Notes under the pieces: generated by a model
Databases searched by the model: none
What the model was told of the DNA's origin: nothing
Seen by the model: only the letters and a program-made list of their open reading frames with translations
Made by a program: the position numbers and the translations under genes
In this document: one piece after another, positions 49,634-61,900 of the stretch
Layout: the number at the start of each line of letters is the position of its first letter
Numbering within the stretch: the first letter of the stretch is position 1
Source: Taenia hydatigena
Lineage: Eukaryota > Platyhelminthes > Cestoda > Cyclophyllidea > Taeniidae
Direction: 5' to 3'
Assembly: GCA_036345935.2 (NCBI GenBank)
Contig: JADWOT020000003.1
Span: 14,609,901 to 14,673,900, forward strand
Length of the DNA: 64,000 bases

Positions 49634-50530
49634 GATGTGCTCCAGCGTCTCGAACTTTCTCTGAAGCCAAAAGATAAGACATTGTAGTAAGGGAGAACAT
49701 GTAGCACCGATGTACAGTAGGGAGGGGAGCTACTGGGGTAGTTCAAAGGTCAAGCTGCCTGGGGGAAGTGAGATGACGGAAGCTCCTAAGTTTTCCAGTA
49801 CCAAAACCGAGAGTTAAACAAACAATCAACGCACTACATAGCCTCTGTCACATGATCGCCGTCCTCAAGGCTCCCCTTGACCATCCTCCCGTGACAGCCA
49901 CCGTACTTGATGCCATGAGGGCAACACCCCGGGCCAACCTATGCAACTGAGAAGATGGCTGACCGCAACGTCACTGATTCTGCTTTGCCATTTATTTACG
50001 TCTGTAATTTTGTTCAGTTGAGACTGTATTAGGCGTGGGAGAAATGTGCTGGCTATTGCACGCCCACAACTAGTCGTAGGAACGCTGACATTGTTCAGTG
50101 GGTGTGGGAATTTACGCCTATTCTGCCTTGCCGTGTTAATCCCACTTCAGCGCTCTTCAGGTAGGAGAGAAGTGTCGAAGGTCCCTCGTGTTCACGTAAT
50201 TGACATCCTCATATATCTGGTTCACGGTTAGTGTCTCTTCCGTTGTTGAAAGCCTCCATTCAAAAAGCAGAACTGGGGTGGTTGACAAAGGTAGATGTCA
50301 CTTTCAGATCTCCTCCGGAGGGCCGTCAGAAATTCGCCCATTCACAGCCTACGCACTTACTCTACCCCGCCAAAGTTTATCACCTAGAGGTAGAAACTGG
50401 GATGAACGTCCTTCAAAATTGGATTTGCTTTTTACTACCACCAATGCTGTGGGTTTTTGAGTTTTGATGCTATTGGAGAATCCGCATTATCGACGTACAG
50501 AAGAAATAGGGTCCACTGGCATGGCTCATT
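49634..50530 (+). mobile_element. Second TRIM-like element upstream of the LIM gene
   Basis: It starts with 'gtgctccagcgtctcgaactttctctgaagcc', an eroded version of the LTR-like end. The internal part is collinear with the 45352 element: 'gagagttaaac', 'gcctctgtcacatgatcgccgtcctcaaggctccccttgacc', 'cccgtgacagcca', and the 'aactgagaag' block at 49944. A degraded distal end (about 50495-50530) has 'ggcatggctcattggccaggcc'. It is about 0.9 kb with no coding capacity. Confidence 0.5.
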
Positions 50531-50849
50531 GGCCAGGCCGCCTGACGGATCCTTCTTCAGTGTAGTAAAGTAGCTGACCACTTTAAACAAGAACACGACA
50601 AATCCGTTGCGGCAAGTAAGTTGTAAGCACCATCAATTCGCCCCAAACAAATGGGCCTGCTTATTTATCTGATTTGCAGAAAAATTATTTATCAATAAAT
50701 ATCCAGGAGCATGCCAAGATTAAATGGTAAATTGGCATAATTATTAGTGGTGTTACCCTTCAACGTTGATATTTGGCATAAATATCACGAACGGGGAATA
50801 ATTCGGATGCATTACTCAGAGCCTGACCTTACTTCTGCTTGGAAGAGGG

Positions 50850-51164
50850 TGATGCCTCCTCATGAGTGCCACCAGTAGTGTAGGCGAATTAAATCATTAT
50901 CGCCTCACAGCCAATGAGAGCACGCCAAAAGCTATCGATCGCGCGTGGGAGGGCATAAGTACGCGTGCCGAGAGGCTAAGCCCTCGTGTAGCGTGCACGC
51001 ACGCACACGTGCCACGGCGCGGCGGTGATTGGTTGCTATCACTCACGCGCGTGCTATCGACTGAACACAACGCCGTTTCACTACGGCAGTAGTAGGCACA
51101 CAGAGGCCTTGCCTGACAGACTTCAGTCCGCCCTGGTGGCAGAGAAGAAACTACAGCTACAGAA
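50850..51164 (+). promoter_or_regulatory. CpG-rich promoter-like region of the LIM gene
   Basis: Very rich in CG dinucleotides compared with the rest of the window (a cgcgcgtggg / acgcgtgcc / gtgcacgcacgcacacg series). It contains a CCAAT box (AGCCAATGAG, about 50909) and an inverted one (GATTGGTTGC, about 51027) some 130-260 bp before the start codon at 51165. Probably promoter plus 5' UTR; no transcript evidence. Confidence 0.5.
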
Positions 51165-54100
51165 ATGGGGGATGGTTTTTACGGCAGAAGGCTGACCAAC
51201 CTCTCGAGCGAGTTCAACGAACGGGCGGGGCCTAGGACTACAGACGAGAGGAAATATCATCATGCTGTGAAGCCAGCACAGCAAACTCCGCGTTATGCAC
51301 AAGTGAGTACTTCTACCACAATATTACTACAATTAGCGCTTGGCTGTTGGCAGAGGTAATGTCTCTTGAAATGATAGCTAGCTAGTCCTTATTGGCAGTG
51401 TTAAACAAGGTCCATGTAACTGGCAATGACGAGGTAGCTAATTATTTTGAATGGATAAATGATATACTTCACGTCATCCCTATTCCATGTCACTTGAATG
51501 CCTTGGATTGAAGTTATTCTGGATGTTTTTGGGGAAATTTCGTGCAGTTGTATAAAGCGCGTAAATCTTATCCACCTGATGTTAACCTGACTTGCTAAGG
51601 TCATCACTAACCTCCCCCATGCATAAACTCGTGAGAATAGCGACAAGCTAGTAAGGTTTTAAGGCGGTGTAATAATGGTCATTTGGACGCCATTATCCTA
51701 GTGGTCCTCTTCTTGAATCATGCCAATTTAATCTTAAAACGGCAGTTTTGTGTGCTGTCACCATCTATAGGTAAGACTCCTATTTTATCTCAGCTCGTCA
51801 CAGGCATGTGACGTGTTGTTTATCAGACAATGAAAACTCGTTTGCACAAAATCGTGTAGTGAATAGATTGGTTAAGCTTATGGCAGTGAAGTAAATACAA
51901 GTTGTGTTTGTTCTGAGGCTAATCGTACTTTTTACATAAAAATTAATGACGATTGACACCATAGGAAAACAGCAAAACACCTGGGGCGTGATGGTTGATT
52001 TTCTTGGCACTTAAGGTGGATAACGAGTTAATCGCGAGTTACTTCTGATTGCTTCTTATTGATGAGGTTTAGAGGAAACAAAATAAGAACATAGCAGGCA
52101 ACAAGGTTAGGATGCTTAACATTCTAGTGCTACAAAGAAGAAGTCTAATACCACACCTTTAAAAGATTTCTTTTTCACGATTATCCACATTCATGAAATA
52201 AAAATACATAATTTACGCCCATTTGAATGTGCAAAACTAGATGCGGTTGGAATTTATGTTTTGCCGAAACATTATGCGAGTGGAAACCCAGCAAACATTC
52301 AATCAAGACGACATTCTCAATGAATTAAAGCCAAAGCGAAAGCACAAAAGTTATGAATTCCATTTCGTTTTACTTTATTTGGGTATCTCTGACCAGCTAC
52401 AAAAGACTCACTCTGAAAACTGAATAATTCATTCATTATTAATCCCATAACTCCATGTGCTTTTGCTCTGGCGCCCAGTTATCGGAGCTGTATCCAATGC
52501 GAGCGCATTCGGGCAGTCCTGGTGACTTTCGCTATCGTCCCACGGCTGACATCAAAATGCCAGGCTCTAGTATGACTGGCTACAATCACAGACGCCTTGG
52601 TGGAGGTGGGGTGTCCATTCCGGTCGTCCACCTTGACTCACCGGACTACTACACTGGACGCAGTGGAGTCTACACGGGAAGCTTATCCAGCGGTGGTGGG
52701 GGGAATTATCGAACGGGTAGCGTGCTGCGAAAGGCCACTCCAACCATCACCAGTCCCACTTCATTTTCCACGGACCCCGAAGCGGAGGTGGACGCCCTTA
52801 CGGATGCTCTCATGCAGAAGATGGAAACGCCCAGATCTGGCGCTATTATGTCCCCACATGAGTCCGCAACTGATGGTACTTCTTCACCAGGTATGTGTTT
52901 TAGTATGGCTCCGAAAGCTGGGGATTTAGTTAATGTTTAGAAGGATGTTAAGACTCCTGCTTTCGTTACTCTCTCATCTTGTCTCAGAACTGTGGAACTG
53001 CTTCCTTGTTTGAGAAAGCTGCATCTGTGAGGGATCATTTTGGCTGATGTGTTACAGTGAGTACGTTGCACGGGAAGGCATCACTTTAAATATAGCATCC
53101 TACCAAAACGCGTGATGCGAAGTGAGGTTTTGAGAATGCGTTCCTGTCTTATTGTCTACGTGAGTTACGGGGTCCACAGATTTCGTAAGCATTTCCCGTT
53201 CGTTCAAATTCGGTCTTTTTCCAATACTGATCAAGAAGTAAACCTTGGGATTGTGTGAGGTTTTGGCGGTTCTTCTATTTTCAAGCTTTCACTGACTCAG
53301 CCGTCCGTTTCTGTGCAGTGTCCAGGCAGCGAAATTGATAGCAGTGTTGAGGCGCAGTGAGTTTTCGACCAAAGTAGTGTCTCAAATCATCTCGTAATGC
53401 GTTGCAGGGCATGCAATTCCGGCGTTAGTTTCATTAGAGGTGCACAATGAGCTCGGATGACCAGTGACTAAGGTATAGATCGAATCACGAAGAATGGAAG
53501 CGATCAGAGGAAAAAGTGTCCTTCGGTTGGCAATCACCTATCCCTGGTTTCTCGAAACAAACTGCTCAACTTTGTGTATTTTAATATTCTTGATAGTCTA
53601 CTATCTAATACATCCATTCAAATGGAATGTGGGATGTTTTTATTTCTGCTGCACTTCAGTTGGAAGCATTCGACGCGGAAGCGGTGGAGCCGCCTCGCTA
53701 CCAACTCGTGTTGCTCGACTCCAACAGCAGGCACAGCAACGCGTCGGTTCACCGAGTACCGTCAGTAATAACAACAATAACAGCGGCAGTCCACTCACCG
53801 TGGGCAGTCCACGAACCTCTTCCCCAACGAACTCATCAGCTTCCAGCGGAGTGACCGACCCCTATATGCAGAATACCTGCTTCCGCTGTCGAAAGCCCCT
53901 GGTACCCCCAGAGTCCGTCACTCTGGGACCAGGTACTGCTACCCCGCCTATAGTCACTCTAACAGGCGCGCTGGCTGTGCGTCTCCACGAGACTTGCTTT
54001 ACGTGTTACATGTGTCGGACGAAGTTGAATCCCCAGGGCTACTATCACAGCCTGCATCGACTCCTCTGCCCAACTTGTGTCCGTGACGGCGCAGTGGAGA

Positions 54101-54688
54101 CGTGTGAGAATTGTCAACGTCCGATTGGTACGTTATTTAAGACTTATGAGTCATTCTTTGAAAGTCGTCCAGTGCGGGTTCTTGGACGAAATTCCAAACT
54201 ATTCTAAATTGGAGCAATCATGTATTGAAGAAAGGTGTCTAATTTTCACAAATCTCTCGATAGCATCAAAATAGCTGACTGGCTAATGAAGAGTGAAGAG
54301 TAGACTGAGAGTTTTGTGATTGTTTCCAGCAGCTTTGCAATAGTAAGAAGACTTGCTTGTTTTTGATCCTTGTACAGGAGAGAGGATTGTTCGAGCACTG
54401 GGTGCACCCTACCATCCGGCCTGCTTTGTCTGCTCAGCGTGTCACACCCACTTGGACTCCAAGCCCTTCACAGTGGATGTGCACGGCCGTCCACTGTGCC
54501 TGGACGACTTCTACAAACGCTACGCACCGCGATGCGCTGCCTGCAATCGGCCGATCGCGCTAGAGGCGGGTTCACATGAGGCAAGGCGGGTGGTGGTGGG
54601 CAACTCGAACTACCATCTCCTCTGTTATGGTGTTAAGGCGGCCGATTCGAGCGCCTCCACACCCACGCCGTCGCTAGCTGCTGCTTAA
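51165..54688 (+). CDS. Zyxin/Ajuba-family LIM-domain protein with a truncated third LIM domain
   Basis: Zyxin-family proteins sit at cell-matrix and cell-cell junctions, bind actin regulators through an N-terminal region, and carry three C-terminal LIM domains. Exons 51165-51302, 52479-52890, 53660-54127 and 54378-54688 join in phase to about 442 residues. The N-terminal 230 residues are Ser/Gly/Pro-rich with a VDALTDALMQKME amphipathic segment and an Asn-rich run. LIM1: CFRC, HETC, CYMC-type ligands (TCFTCYMC) and LLCPTC, with an unusually long first loop (about 30 residues). LIM2: CENC, HPAC-FVC-SAC and a PLCLDDFYKRYAPRC end, very like zyxin/LPP. LIM3: CAAC ... YHLLC, then GVKAADSS to a stop, so only the first zinc module is present. 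It could be zyxin, LPP or Ajuba; zyxin/LPP is favoured by the LIM2-LIM3 linker. Confidence 0.85.
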
Positions 54689-54824
54689 GATGAAACAAAG
54701 AACCAACGCCGACACCCTTACTTGGGCCTTAGCTTATCCTCTTCCCCCTCCCCTCCCCGCCTCACCGGTTGCTCGCTCATCCCCTCACTTACGCACCCAC
54801 TGACACAATCTACCGCAAGAGAAA

Positions 54825-54830
54825 AATAAA
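54825..54830 (+). terminator. Poly(A) signal AATAAA for the LIM gene
   Basis: AATAAA lies 137 nt after the LIM-protein stop codon, in a C-rich 3' UTR, supporting the stop at 54688 as the true gene end. Confidence 0.6.
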
Positions 54831-55943
54831 GCACAAGCATCCTCTGCGCACTTTTTTTTTGACCTCACGAATCTAGGAACGCGTGTAATCGCAACACGCG
54901 CAAGAAAACAGCTCCCCTAATTGATACGACGAGAAGGAAAATAAGGTCACCCCAACGCTCATTTCATCGGTCAGATTCGGGAACCTTCCCTCTGTTCCAC
55001 TGGAATGGTTGCTTTCGGGTAGGATGTCGCACGTTTGTGACGCTGATGGAAGGTACCTTCAATAATTAACAAAGGATGGGAAAAACCCTTGACTCGATTT
55101 TCTTGAGGTGGAGATTCCGAGCATCAGGGGTCGACAATAAGAGAATTAGCTTAGCCTGGTTGATTGACAGATTGAAAATGAATGGGGTCAAAGGTCAGCG
55201 ACATGACGCATGCCGTGCACCTTTAAGAAGACAGACGTATTGGGTAATCCCGGAAATCGCTTTGCAGTTATCATAAAGCTTTGACAATGGAAAGCACCCC
55301 AATCAATCGAACCTAGCTGCGTGACAGCGTCGCAGAACTGACCACTGTGATAAACTCAAGAATGGGCTAGTTACAAGAGTCCCTTCCAGTCGCCCAGGAC
55401 CACTGGGCCTTTGAAGTAGCACTCAGCCGGCCATGTGACAACCTACCAGTCCACAGAGGCTGCGAGGCATATCACACTACTTCAATAAAAAACCAACGCA
55501 TACACAACCACCGTTCCTGAATCTCAGAAGCCTCCTTGAAACACCGACGCGGAAGAGAGATAATTAGTTCAAGCTAGTACAATCCGATGACAGCAGGGAG
55601 GGATTAAGAGGCACCGGAACTGGAAGAAACCACAAGCCTATCCAGAACGTATACATAATTACAATGATTTTCCTCTCCAGTTGACGGTCCTTCCGAGAGA
55701 AGAACGAAACTCTGGATAATAAAACGTTATATCATCGAAGTATCCGCCTTTGTTTGATAAATGTATGCATGTGGAGCAACGATACAGCAGTGGAGGGGAA
55801 AAAAGCGCGCATAAGCAGAAGAACCAGAAGGAGAGGCTCAGTCGATAAGGTAGAAGTGTTTTTGCGGTAAGAGGAGAGCGAGAGAGAAACAGAGGGATAC
55901 AGAAATGCAGCACGTGGCAGAGCCTTGGACATGCACACATGCA
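54831..55943. other. Intergenic region between two convergent genes
   Basis: It separates the 3' end of the LIM gene (+) from the 3' end of macoilin (-). No exon encoding the missing second half of LIM3 (C-x2-C ... C-x2-C/H/D pattern) was seen on the plus strand. The right part is likely the macoilin 3' UTR. Confidence 0.5.
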
Positions 55944-58900
55944 CTAGCCCCCTGTCTTTCCCGCTCCCACCTCCTCTCCCATCACCCCGCCTCCACCGCC
56001 TGCTGCGTCATTTTCAGTCTCGGCCACCGCACTAGGACTGATCTGAGGCAGGCTCTCCGGTTCGACCGAAATCGCACTAACGATGTCACGCGAAGGCGGA
56101 CTGATCGGTGCGGGCTGCTGTTGTGGTGGTGCTCGCTGAGGTGGCTGTGGTAGTGGCTGCGGCTGAGGTGGTGGACCATTCGCTGCTCCCGCCATCGCCA
56201 ATTGGGTCCTCAGTTTGGACAAGAACTCCGGAGGGGAGAGACTGCTGGAAGCCGCCTCTAGATCCACCTCAGTACTGGTGTCAAACCTCGGAGGTGGTGG
56301 TAGTGGCGGTTGAATTGCACTTTTGTCCTCCCGTGCACTCATGAGAACATTGAGCACGGCACTGGTGCTTTCAGAGCGCAGTCGATGCTGCTGCTGTTGT
56401 TGCTGCTGATGGTGATGATGCTCAGAAAATGCGACGGACGTGACCGCAGAGGAAGTGGGGAAGGGTGGCCAGCCGCTCCCTCCACCGAAATCAAAATCGT
56501 TGTCAGTAGAGCGAGGTGGGAAAAGACTACTTCCACTCCCACCACCTGAACTGGTGGTATTGAGGAAGCTTGCGGAAGTTCGCGGATGACCTCCACCCCT
56601 TCCGTCAGGTCCTGAGGAGGCGTCTGATGCAAGAATGATGTTGAAGGGACTGTTTGGATTCATCATATCCAACCGCATATGTAAATCCACTATTTGGTAC
56701 TCCTTCCGCGTTAATGTGGCTGTAAAAGAGGAAAAGTCGGACACCTTGTAGACGAGATTCCTCAGAAATTAACATAGTAGGTGGCTTTAACATTTGTAAT
56801 GGGATGGTAAGTGAATCTTTTGCAAACGGCCAATTCTGAGCGGTGTGCTCTGATATCACACCTCATGTGAGAAGTTTTCACGGTCTTGGAACTGACGTCA
56901 ACACAGTCCGTAAGATAGAGTCGGGTTCAACAGGCCCATTATGAGGTGAGTGCTCAAAACAACAGGAGGGTAGTAGAAAGCACGATTAACTAGTAATGAT
57001 AAACTGGTGTTTCGTCTGCGCTGTGAGTGGTGTCATGCATTTTACGACTGATCTGGCTGCACTGAAAATCTCCTAGTTTGTCAAACAGAAAGTGTCCCAA
57101 GCACAACCTATAATAAAAAGCTGCCTCTTCGGATTGTACTTCTGTTGCGGTCATGCCTACACAGCTTCCCATCCCTTCCACGCATTTGTAGCATCTGTAC
57201 TGCTGCACTAGTTAGGGCTATTAAAACTTCAGGAAGGATGCTTCAGGACGCTACTTTGGTGGCTGTGACAAGTGAAGCCAACCAAAGAGGACAACAGTTC
57301 TGACTCCTATGGCTGATCAGCCGAAAAGGGCATTTGCTACTAGATCTACGGCTAAGCGACGCCGATTTTTGGATAGCAACCCGGTTTTTTTTGTTCTAAA
57401 AAGAGGCCAGTGACAACTAGGTCAGCATCAAAAGTCAGTTATCAAGCTGTCTACGTTTTTACCAGCTGATTGGAATTCGGGTGAGCAGCATCACAATGAG
57501 AGGTAGAAAGGGGGAATAAATACGGAAACATAAGCTCCATGCAACATCTCGATTTAGGGATTTGGCAATATAGAACCAAGCTCTTGCGAAAAACGATTGT
57601 GATGAAAAAATCACTCGTTCCAAATCACCGTCTAGCCCTTAAGCGGTACAAAGCCAGTGAATCTCAGGGGGCACAGAAAAATAAGTTCCACAGGATTGGC
57701 GCTATCCATCGTTCTTGGGTGCATTTTAAAGGAATGACTATGCTGAGATGAAGCGTCCAAAAGTAGGAGTCATGCAGTGACTTGATATTGTGCCAACTCT
57801 TCCATCCCTAGGTTCGTGCCACCTTTTGGATTGCTTAGCCTTCCAACCATGTGTGTGGTCTCCCACATCTTCTATATTGGCTCTCGGAGCAATCCAGAGT
57901 TTGGCAATGACTACTTCATAAAAAAGTGAGAATGCTAATAGAACAGATGTAAGCTTGCAACATTAGGCCTGAGAAGCTACCAACTCACGTAAATAAGGCG
58001 AATGGCCAGGTGTAGTCAAAGCATTTCGTGAAAAACTTACAATTGAGTTCGGTGATCTCCTTCAAAGAGTTGTGATAGCCAGCAAGCAGTTCTTGTTTCA
58101 TCTTCTCCTCCGATTTAATAGCCGCTTTGAGACGCGCATTCTCCGCCTCTAGGTCGCCAAGGTGGATCATTAGATCAGCAATACGGTGACTCTGTTCACA
58201 GCTCTGATGTTGTTGCTGCTGCTGTTGAGACTGTTTCAGGAGGTTGGACTGTGACGCGGCGATCAGTTGTGCCTCCTTCATGGACAGCTCACGGGTGAGG
58301 GACTTCAATCGGGCCTCCAACTCGTGCATTCGATGATTACAGGACTCGGAGGTGCAACGATTAAGGTTCATGCCTCCGGTCCCACTGCCTCCACTGCTAC
58401 CCACTGGTCGATTATTGCCCAATGAGCCCACCCCGAGTTTTGTTACGCCCCTAGTTCCAGAAATAGAATGGATATACATATCAGCAAATTCCGCCACAAT
58501 CAATTTTAGCACACTACCTAAAGCACAAAAATCATTTTTATTATAAGAGGCGTTAAAAAGCAAACCGGTGTTTTGATTTTACAGTTATTAAAAGACGTGG
58601 TGTCGTGGTGGTACTGTCGTCCTAAATGGCAAGTAAGCTTGGCCTATTCGTAATGACTAACGAAAATGCCATGAAGCTGCCGAGACGCTACTAACCAGGA
58701 TGACAGACGACAGTGGTAGTGCGTCTGTTTGTGTGTGGAACGCGACGTTAAGTGATAAGTGAAGCTCTTGGCATGACCTAAGGTGTAAAGTATGGTTCGG
58801 CAACACAGGAGTAAGACAATTAATTGAATAGTGCGAACGCTGAAAAGATTTCGAGACCACAGACTCGACAGCCATTCGCCAAGCTCGCAGAACACACGAT

Positions 58901-61900
58901 GCATCCTGGACCCCTAACCAACGCAGAATTAACCAGTTGAATGACCAAGTCGCGCTAAAGACGAAGCGAATCGCCACTCACTAGTAAGTGTGCCCCATTA
59001 GTTTGATAGTTATCAACAACCTTCGCAACTTAATTAATGTCAACAAATTTTTAGCATCAATTGCGCACTATTGAAAATAAAAGAAATTTCCACAAACTGA
59101 ATGCACTCAACTTGGATTGGTCCATCACCAAATTCACATTGCTTCCGCTTTCTGCTACCGCATGCCTCACCTCCGCCAAATACTGCATGATGAATTGAAC
59201 GAGTTTTAGACCCGGTTATGCTCCATTCGTAGTAAAGCAGACAGGTTCCAGCTGTCATTTAAAGTGGGTTCCAAATAAACACAAAGTACCAATAGGCGCA
59301 AATCTGTCCTCGACAATGCCATACAAACAGTCGCATGTGCTTTACAAGTGCCTACCGAGTTACATAAAGAAGTGTAACACGCTATACCGAAGACTGCATG
59401 AGTTTTACAGATCACCCAAATGCTATGCACAAGCCGCGAATTCAACGTTCCATGGTTTGTTGAGAGCGATTTGGCAATCAAATGACGGCGACAAGCAGAT
59501 GAAATGTGAATAAACGGTGGCACGACACAGTGGTACTCCATTCATGTGTCAGTATAGCCAGCGATATTGACTAGGCACAGAATCCTGAAAATCATTCAAG
59601 TATTTCAGACATTATCGGGTGAAGATTGTTGGGCCAATAAACATATAAATGAGCAGTGCCTGACCTCGGACAGTAACAAACCGGAAATGGCGTACTAGAT
59701 GAAGGAATAGGCCACGCACTCCAGACATCTCAAATAAAGTTCAAAGGACATACTTGGAGGTAGTGGCGGGGGGTGCAGAGGTGGAACCGATGGAATTCGC
59801 CACCGAACCAAAGGGAGTTGCCGCCTTTAGAGCATTCTCCGCCTCCCTGCGAGCACGCTTCTCGGTGGCCAAACTTATCTCCAGAGCGTTTCGTTGACGT
59901 TTTTCCTCTGCTGCTTTCTTCTCCGCCAACTGCAAATTCTCGCGCTCTGTCTGAAGAACAAAAAAAAACCAAGAAGGTCTCAAATATCAACTCACGTCTA
60001 CTGCTAATTAATGTGACTTACATTGAAGCTGAGACCCTAAAGGGACGGAGAACATGCATTTAACTGCCTGTACTTCCGTCAAACTCCTAGCTACCTAGCC
60101 ACCTTGTAATGCCGTCAAGAGCCACATTGATGATAACATTAGCAAACCGGTAGCAAAAGAATGACAACTGCATTGCGACTGGCTGACAACATGATACGCT
60201 CAAATGTCACATAAATGAAAACTACCATGAAGGACTAAATTTGCATAGATTTACAATGGAAGGAATACTGATATTGTGCTGACTTTTGGCAACCGCCTTA
60301 TTCTCGAGTGCCGAACCGAGGCCACCGATATAGAGCGAGACGAGACTTTAACGACCCGAAATCACACACAAGTAATTACGGCTTTGATAAATATAAACAC
60401 TGATTTACGGTCAGGATCTGGCGATCCCGACGCTCATTACAAGTGGCAAGAAGTTGAAAATAACTCAAACACAATGAACAAAATTAACATGGCAGAAGAT
60501 TAAAAAGAGAGTACGGAGCAACGATTCAGTCTTGACACAGCACATAAATGATTTTGCCCTTAGACCGACAATTCTTTTAAATGGGCCAGAAACCATAGAA
60601 ATCGAAGCAATAACGAATATTTTCGCAGTGAGATACTTACTTCTGCCTGCCAGATAGATTTACTTCACTCAAATAATCTTAAGCTGACCGAAGCAAAGCA
60701 ATGACTACGGAAGGCGTCGGAGGTGACACCTCCAAACAAGTTGAAAACTGCGCAACGTGGGCTGAAATTTGCATCAGTCATGAATATAAGCACACGAGCC
60801 TTTTCTGTTTAAAATAAAACACACTGTGTTCTCTCAACTTCTAGTCATGTTTAAATTAGAACTACACGACGAGCAAATAAATTCATGCCACTTTTAAACA
60901 TTTCGCTCATTGGAGCAATCATCACGACAACCCCCAATTTGATCATTTCCCAAGGCGGTACCACCTTGCTTCAAATCTCACTTTGATGTAACACCATGTC
61001 TTTGGAAGCAAAATCATGGTTCTGGATGCCTCCATTTCCATCTCACTTTTACATCCCCATTTCGTATGTGATTGACTGAAAGTGAATAATATCATCCGGG
61101 GAAAGAAATACGAAGGATGAGACATCACCTCCTTCTGTCTCTCCCGGCACAGAGTACTAATATTCTCACAGATCAGGACTTGCGTATTCTGCATTACTCA
61201 TGAATTTCTTCGAAAAGAGTAACAAAATGTTCATCTACCACGTGTTTGAGTCATATAGCATGGATTACATAGGGCTCAAAATTGATTGACATTGATCAAA
61301 AAAGCTAGCAGAAGCATACGCTACACAGAATCAAGGTGTGAGGCAAGACGATGGGTGGAGCGTTTCATGATAACCACCGATGTGTTGAAATACAGAACAC
61401 CAAATGCCATTTTTCATCACAAATCGGCCTGTATATAATCTAAAGTGCGCACCAGGGTCTTGTAGCGCACGTGAAAGAAGTGAAGGAAAAGATGAATAAC
61501 AGCAACAACAACAACAACAACAACAACGAATGAGGAATCTAAGAAGTTTCTTTACATCTGCTGATGCAAAACAACATAACCGATGTGCCTAGTACCTTAC
61601 ACAACTTTCCTCTCCAAGTTGGTATGCGCATAACCGAAATGCCCCATCGCTCAAGTCAACCTTCCCTGAAAATCGTACTTGACACATTGATCTTCGACTA
61701 TTTTATTCATTACTATCAAGAACAAAGAGTCTTCTTAAACGTGATCCATCTTTCGACGGATAATTTGTTGTCGAAACCAAATTGTCCAATTTCCTGGCAG
61801 CATCTTGTTTTGCTACCCCATATTCACTTGCTCATAGTGCCATGCATAAGATTACACGAAAAGCTTCTGAAGCTTTTGAATATGTTTAAAAGCAACTTGT

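Noticed and set aside
51165..54688. LIM gene as paxillin
   Set aside because: No LD motifs are visible, and there are three, not four, LIM domains; the LIM2-LIM3 linker is zyxin/LPP-like.
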